10,105 nucleotides of DNA from Prevotella sp. (lineage in GTDB: Bacteria > Bacteroidota > Bacteroidia > Bacteroidales > Bacteroidaceae). The stretch is taken from the NCBI GenBank assembly GCA_017424205.1, contig JAFPAS010000293.1:1-10105 (forward strand). The letters run 5' to 3'. The notes below the pieces were generated by a model, which saw only the letters and a program-made list of their open reading frames with translations, searched no databases and was not told the DNA's origin. Shown here piece after piece: positions 7,364 through 10,105 of the stretch. Each line of letters begins with the position of its first letter. The stretch's first letter is position 1. Both the position numbers and the translations under genes were made by a program.

Positions 7364-7579
7364 ATGAAAAAGACATATATAAAACCAGAAGTCAGAACAC
7401 TCTATTGTGATTGTGGCGGCAACATACTGCAAGGTTCTATTGACATACCGGAGGAGCCGGGCAATCAAGATATTATTATACCTGGTGACGACGAGGATTT
7501 TGATCCAAGCATGGGACAGTCAAAAGGCGACAACTTCGACCCTTGGGGCTGGAGCTTCAAAGATGACCTCATGTGGTAG
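7364..7579 (+). CDS. Small acidic protein of the MKKTYIKPEV type, function unknown
   Basis: A 71-residue protein begins at ATG 7364, chosen over an upstream in-frame start at 7331 (which overlaps the previous gene) because GGAGG at 7351-7355 is well placed. This is one of the few clear Shine-Dalgarno sites in the window. The N-terminus MKKTYIKPEVRTLYC is the form seen in many short Bacteroidales proteins. It is followed by CDCGGNILQGS (15-25), then a long acidic, Gly/Pro-containing tail (IDIPEEPGN ... GDDEDFDP) ending in an aromatic DPWGWSFKDDLMW. No classical signal peptide or membrane segment is visible. Two Cys (15 and 17) lie next to a Gly-Gly (18-19), but there is no firm evidence of a processed leader. 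It starts 19 bases after the large gene's stop and is almost certainly co-transcribed with it. The function is not recognised. Confidence 0.75.
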   Translation: MKKTYIKPEVRTLYCDCGGNILQGSIDIPEEPGNQDIIIPGDDEDFDPSMGQSKGDNFDPWGWSFKDDLMW

Positions 7580-7657
7580 AACCTGTTTGGATATTTATGA
7601 TATCCGGCAATAAAAGCAGAGTGGTAGCGCTCCGCTAACTGCAGAAAACAAAAAAAA
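7580..7657. other. Short spacer with two small hairpins
   Basis: A 6-bp stem GGATAT/ATATCC (7589-7605, 5-base loop) and a 5-bp stem TAGCG/CGCTA (7625-7637, 3-base loop) follow the stop of the small protein. Neither has a T-run, so neither is a terminator alone. They may protect the 3' end of the message. Confidence 0.4.
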
Positions 7658-7714
7658 GACTACGGACTACGATGCAAAATGACTTTATTTGCACTGTAGT
7701 CCGTAATCTTTTTT
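7658..7714. terminator. Strong, probably bidirectional intrinsic terminator
   Basis: Arms 7658-7678 and 7688-7708 pair at 18 of 21 positions (core TACGGACTAC with GTAGTCCGTA) around a 9-base loop. T6 follows on the plus strand, and an A-run precedes the stem (about 7646-7657), so the structure could also work leftward. It ends the two-gene surface-protein unit. Confidence 0.85.
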
Positions 7715-7751
7715 CTATCTCTGACTCATTTATCACACGTAAGAATGCCAT

Positions 7752-7765
7752 GCATGATATCATGC
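7752..7765. promoter_or_regulatory. 14-bp perfect palindrome
   Basis: GCATGATATCATGC is fully self-complementary, the size and form of a dimeric repressor site. No promoter was recognised next to it, so the assignment is tentative. Confidence 0.3.
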
Positions 7766-7777
7766 CGTTCATACATT

Positions 7778-7862
7778 ATCTGCACTGCAACTGCATAACA
7801 TCTGCACGACACTGAACTCGCTAAGACAAAACAAGTTACGAGCCGTGTGCAGATGTGCAGAT
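7778..7862. repeat. Inverted cluster of ATCTGCAC / GTGCAGAT boxes
   Basis: ATCTGCAC occurs at 7778-7785 and 7800-7807. Its reverse complement GTGCAGAT occurs in tandem at 7847-7854 and 7855-7862. The two-plus-two inverted layout and the CTGCA core recall the array at 426-494, but spacing is irregular here. No promoter was seen alongside. Confidence 0.45.
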
Positions 7863-7938
7863 TTCTCTAAAAAAAATAATATATTGAATATTACTGTCAG
7901 GTAAACGACCCGAATTAAGCAAAAGCCTTGAAACCTAT

Positions 7939-7965
7939 AATTTCATTCACCAATATTATTAATTT
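7939..7965. repeat. AATTTCATT...AATATTATTAATT repeat, copy 1
   Basis: This matches 8314-8336 after allowing a four-base gap (CACC). A short GCAAG/CTTGC hairpin follows at 7973-7987, next to repeat copy B. Confidence 0.45.
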
Positions 7966-7990
7966 AAGTTTCGCAAGTTCCGCTTGCTTT

Positions 7991-8141
7991 GTAGATAGAA
8001 GGAGGTAGATGACATTTGTTTTGTTACATGAAGATAGAAGGAGGTAGATGAAGATAGAAGGAGATAGATGACATTTGTTTTGATGCAGAACACCCGCTTG
8101 CCAAAGTATCGTCCTCTATCTTCGACGCTGAGAAGCGGCAG
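7991..8141 (+). repeat. Dispersed intergenic repeat, copy B
   Basis: It starts with three 20-bp iterations of (G/A)AGATAGAAGGAGGTAGAT-type sequence (7991-8010, 8030-8049, 8050-8069). The first is separated from the second by a partial unit, GACATTTGTTTTG, which recurs at 8070-8082. The remainder, GATGCAGAACACCCGCTTGC through AGCGGCAG, matches copy A in opposite orientation at about nine bases in ten. The terminal hairpin is weaker than in copy A, with one mismatched pair. No coding character is visible. Confidence 0.75.
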
Positions 8142-8170
8142 AATTATCCACATTCATTTCAATATAAAAA

Positions 8171-8325
8171 CTAAAACAAATTATTTCACTCATTATGCAC
8201 GCCCCAAAGGGGCAACAAGTACTTAGCCCAGGGCAAGTTCCAGAGGAACAACGCCCTGGGTTGAATTAGCGTTTTAGGCTACGCCCTGTAAGGGCAAAAG
8301 TCCTAAAACAAACAATTTCATTAAT
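8171..8325. repeat. Triple-hairpin intergenic element with flanking direct repeats
   Basis: There are three hairpins in series. First, GCCCC-AAA-GGGGC (8201-8213). Second, CCCAGGGC (8227-8234) with GCCCTGGG (8253-8260), enclosing GTTCC-AGA-GGAAC (8237-8249). Third, GTTTTAGG (8271-8278) with CCTAAAAC (8302-8309), enclosing GCCCT-GTA-AGGGC (8283-8295). CTAAAACAAA direct repeats flank the block (8171-8193 and 8303-8325, 19 of 23 identical). Similar CGCCCTGGG / GCCCTGTAAGGGC elements are, to my recollection, widespread between genes in Bacteroidales. It is probably a mobile or folded non-coding repeat. Confidence 0.7.
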
Positions 8326-8410
8326 ATTATCAATTACAATTACTTGCAGAATTCTTTATTTTTAACTGTTTCCTTTGAATATCTGATCTTAGGACTTTAA
8401 GCTAACAGCT

Positions 8411-8809
8411 CTACCAGAGTTTATCCAAATCATCTGTATTCACATCGGGGAAGAACTCAAGGAGTTTCTTCTGCGCCTGCTGTTTTACCTCTGGTGTGAT
8501 GTTCTTCCATACTGCGTGGAGCGCCCATGCCAGCACAGTGATGTCATCAGCAAATCCTGTAAGCGGAATGGCGTCAGGTATAAGATCGATAGGAAGAATG
8601 AAATAACCAAGCGCACCGTATATCTTCGCCTTGTCTTCCTTCGTGACGTTCGGCGATTTCAGCACGTAATACAGCAGCAATGCCAAATAGATTACCTTCA
8701 CGCCAGCCTTCTTTGCAAAGTTGCGCACTTTTTTCCAGAGCTTCCCTTCAGAATAGTTGCTCTTATACTTTTCGATGTTTTGAGGTGTCTTGTTTTCCAT
8801 TTCATGCAT
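8411..8809 (-). CDS. DUF1232 (YkvA-like) membrane protein
   Basis: The product is 132 residues from ATG 8809 (AACAAA precedes it). ATG 8800 is an alternative, and a TTG at 8836 would extend it further but is less likely. The family signature is present as GYFILPIDLIPDAIP followed by LTGFADD (about residues 68-89), where the repeated Ile-Pro-Asp motif marks DUF1232. Hydrophobic stretches VIYLALLLYYVL (39-50) and the signature region through VLAWALHAVW suggest two short membrane-associated helices. The N-terminus is hydrophilic and basic, and the C-terminus is charged (EFFPDVNTDDLDKLW). The family is common in bacteria but its biochemical role is not established. It stands alone, divergent from gdhA, and no consensus promoter was found for it. 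Confidence 0.9.
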   Translation of the reverse strand: MHEMENKTPQNIEKYKSNYSEGKLWKKVRNFAKKAGVKVIYLALLLYYVLKSPNVTKEDKAKIYGALGYFILPIDLIPDAIPLTGFADDITVLAWALHAVWKNITPEVKQQAQKKLLEFFPDVNTDDLDKLW

Positions 8810-8979
8810 TTTGTTAGTATATTCCGTCTCGAGCAATTACTATGCCAAAAAACATGCAGGCAATGAATACAATGTGTAATATAATTAATGTATATATAAG
8901 ACAATAGTGTAAAATTATTATCAGAAGTCAAGAAAAAGTATTAAAATGTAGTCAAAAATGAATTTTTTTATACATTTTG

Positions 8980-9010
8980 TTGCAAGAAAAGAATTTTATG
9001 CTTACCTTTG
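8980..9010 (+). promoter_or_regulatory. Promoter of gdhA
   Basis: TTG (8980-8982), a 20-base spacer and TACCTTTG (9003-9010) fit the Bacteroidetes consensus exactly. Transcription should begin near 9015, giving a leader of about 55 bases. Confidence 0.8.
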
Positions 9011-9069
9011 CAACATGAAAAGAGGAGGTAAAAAGATTAATAACAATAACATAATAAATATTTAGCACA

Positions 9070-10105
9070 ATGAAGGCAGCAGAAGTATTGGAAAACATCA
9101 AGCGTCGTTTTCCTAATGAGCCAGAGTATCATCAGGCAGTAGAAGAAGTACTCGGAACTATCGAAGAGGAGTACAACAAGCATCCAGAATTTGAAAAGGC
9201 AAATCTTATTGAGCGTCTCTGCATTCCAGAGCGTATATATACATTCCGTGTGACATGGGTAGACGACAAGGGTCAGGTACAGACCAATATGGGCTACCGT
9301 GTGCAGCACAACAACGCTATCGGTCCTTACAAAGGCGGTATCCGTTTCCATAGCTCAGTGAACCTCGGCATCCTGAAGTTCCTGGCGTTCGAGCAGACAT
9401 TCAAGAACTCGCTCACTACTCTCCCTATGGGTGGCGGCAAGGGTGGTTCAGACTTCTCTCCACGCGGCAAGTCAAACGCTGAGGTGATGCGTTTCTGTCA
9501 GGCTTTCATGCTTGAGCTGACACGCCACATCGGTCCTGACACAGACGTTCCTGCTGGTGATATCGGCGTAGGCGGACGTGAGGTGGGCTATATGTTCGGC
9601 ATGTATAAGAAGCTTACACACGAGTTCTCTGGCACATTCACAGGCAAGGGCCGTGAGTTCGGCGGTTCGCTCGTTCGTCCTGAGGCTACAGGTTACGGCA
9701 ACGTATACTTCCTCATGGAGATGCTGAAGACTAAGGGCACAGACCTTCAGGGCAAGACAGTGCTCATCTCTGGTTCGGGCAACGTGGCTCAGTATACAGC
9801 AGAGAAGGTGCTGCAGCTTGGCGGCAAGGTGCTCACAATGTCTGACTCTGACGGTTATGTATACGACCCAGCAGGCATCGATCGCGAAAAGCTCGACTGG
9901 ATTATGCAGCTGAAGAACGAGTATCGCGGACGTATCAAGGAGTATGCTGACGAGTTCCCTGGCGTTAAGTATGTTGCTGGCGAGCGTCCTTGGGGCGAGA
10001 AGGCAGACATCGCGCTTCCTTCTGCTACACAGAACGAGCTCAACGAGGAGCAGGCTAAGATGCTCGTGGCTAACGGCGTAATGGCTGTTTCTGAGGGTGC
10101 GAACA
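9070..10105 (+). CDS. gdhA: Glutamate dehydrogenase (hexameric, probably NADP-type), 5' part
   Basis: 345 codons are present before the window ends; the family is about 445 residues, so the last fifth is missing. The enzyme reductively aminates 2-oxoglutarate with ammonia to glutamate in the cytosol. Landmarks match the Clostridium symbiosum enzyme with an offset of one: K88 in PYKGGIRF and K112 in FKNSLT (substrate), K124 in GGGKGGSDF (catalytic lysine), D164 in PAGDIGVGGRE (catalytic aspartate). The Rossmann loop ISGSGNVAQ (233-241) is intact. Coenzyme preference is inferred from the family, not read from a decisive residue. ATG 9070 was chosen because the conserved N-terminus MKAAEVLENIKRRFP starts there. 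No Shine-Dalgarno lies at normal distance: the only GGAGG (9022-9026) is over 40 bases upstream, inside a short leader frame. Codon use is strongly biased, as expected for high expression. Confidence 0.95.
   Translation, partial: MKAAEVLENIKRRFPNEPEYHQAVEEVLGTIEEEYNKHPEFEKANLIERLCIPERIYTFRVTWVDDKGQVQTNMGYRVQHNNAIGPYKGGIRFHSSVNLGILKFLAFEQTFKNSLTTLPMGGGKGGSDFSPRGKSNAEVMRFCQAFMLELTRHIGPDTDVPAGDIGVGGREVGYMFGMYKKLTHEFSGTFTGKGREFGGSLVRPEATGYGNVYFLMEMLKTKGTDLQGKTVLISGSGNVAQYTAEKVLQLGGKVLTMSDSDGYVYDPAGIDREKLDWIMQLKNEYRGRIKEYADEFPGVKYVAGERPWGEKADIALPSATQNELNEEQAKMLVANGVMAVSEGAN

Noticed and set aside
7615..7645. tRNA-like piece (AGTGGTAGCGCTCCGCTAAC)
   Set aside because: It resembles a tRNA D-arm and anticodon region, but no acceptor stem, T-loop or 3' end accompanies it, so it is not called as a tRNA or attachment site.
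7991..8069. Tandem 20-bp units as a small CRISPR array
   Set aside because: Units are adjacent without unique spacers of even length, and no cas gene is present.
7959..8153. 64-codon minus-strand open frame
   Set aside because: It is made entirely of dispersed repeat copy B, with Ser/Tyr/Leu iterations derived from the 20-bp units. Copy A does not preserve the frame as a protein.

Overview
The window looks like chromosome of a Prevotella-like member of the Bacteroidales. Three kinds of evidence support this. Promoters match the Bacteroidetes TTG-N19/20-TAnnTTTG form upstream of at least three genes. Most start codons follow A/T-rich leaders rather than strong Shine-Dalgarno sites. The large surface protein ends in a C-terminal module (TGIENI ... 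YTLNGVRV ... KKGIYIYNGKK) typical of Prevotella and Bacteroides exported proteins. The placement rests on these features alone, because no database search was possible.

Layout. Positions 1-39 hold the first 13 codons of an unidentified leftward gene. Positions 40-554 are a repeat-rich spacer with one copy of a dispersed element and a four-box motif (CTGCATCA/TGATGCAG) abutting a leftward promoter. A leftward IspD/TarI-family cytidylyltransferase gene (555-1244) follows, with its own promoter and a 5'-UTR stem-loop. A 772-base divergent spacer then leads to a rightward promoter that carries a run of eight G just upstream. This promoter serves a 1775-residue secreted, multi-domain Ig-like protein (2017-7344) and, 19 bases downstream, a 71-residue acidic small protein with its own GGAGG site (7364-7579). 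A strong stem-loop terminator closes this two-gene unit.

Positions 7715-8410 are a second repeat-rich spacer. It holds a 14-bp palindrome, an inverted cluster of GTGCAGAT boxes, a second, oppositely oriented copy of the dispersed element, and a block of three consecutive nested hairpins. A leftward DUF1232 membrane-protein gene (8411-8809) is followed by a rightward promoter and the first 345 codons of glutamate dehydrogenase gdhA, which runs off the window.

The genes do not form one pathway. The housekeeping genes are separate transcription units around an accessory surface-protein locus bounded by repeats. The most interesting parts are that locus (possible slipped-strand tuning of its promoter and a co-transcribed small acidic partner of unknown role), the phased four-box operator-like array, and the inverted repeat pair that brackets about 7.8 kb.
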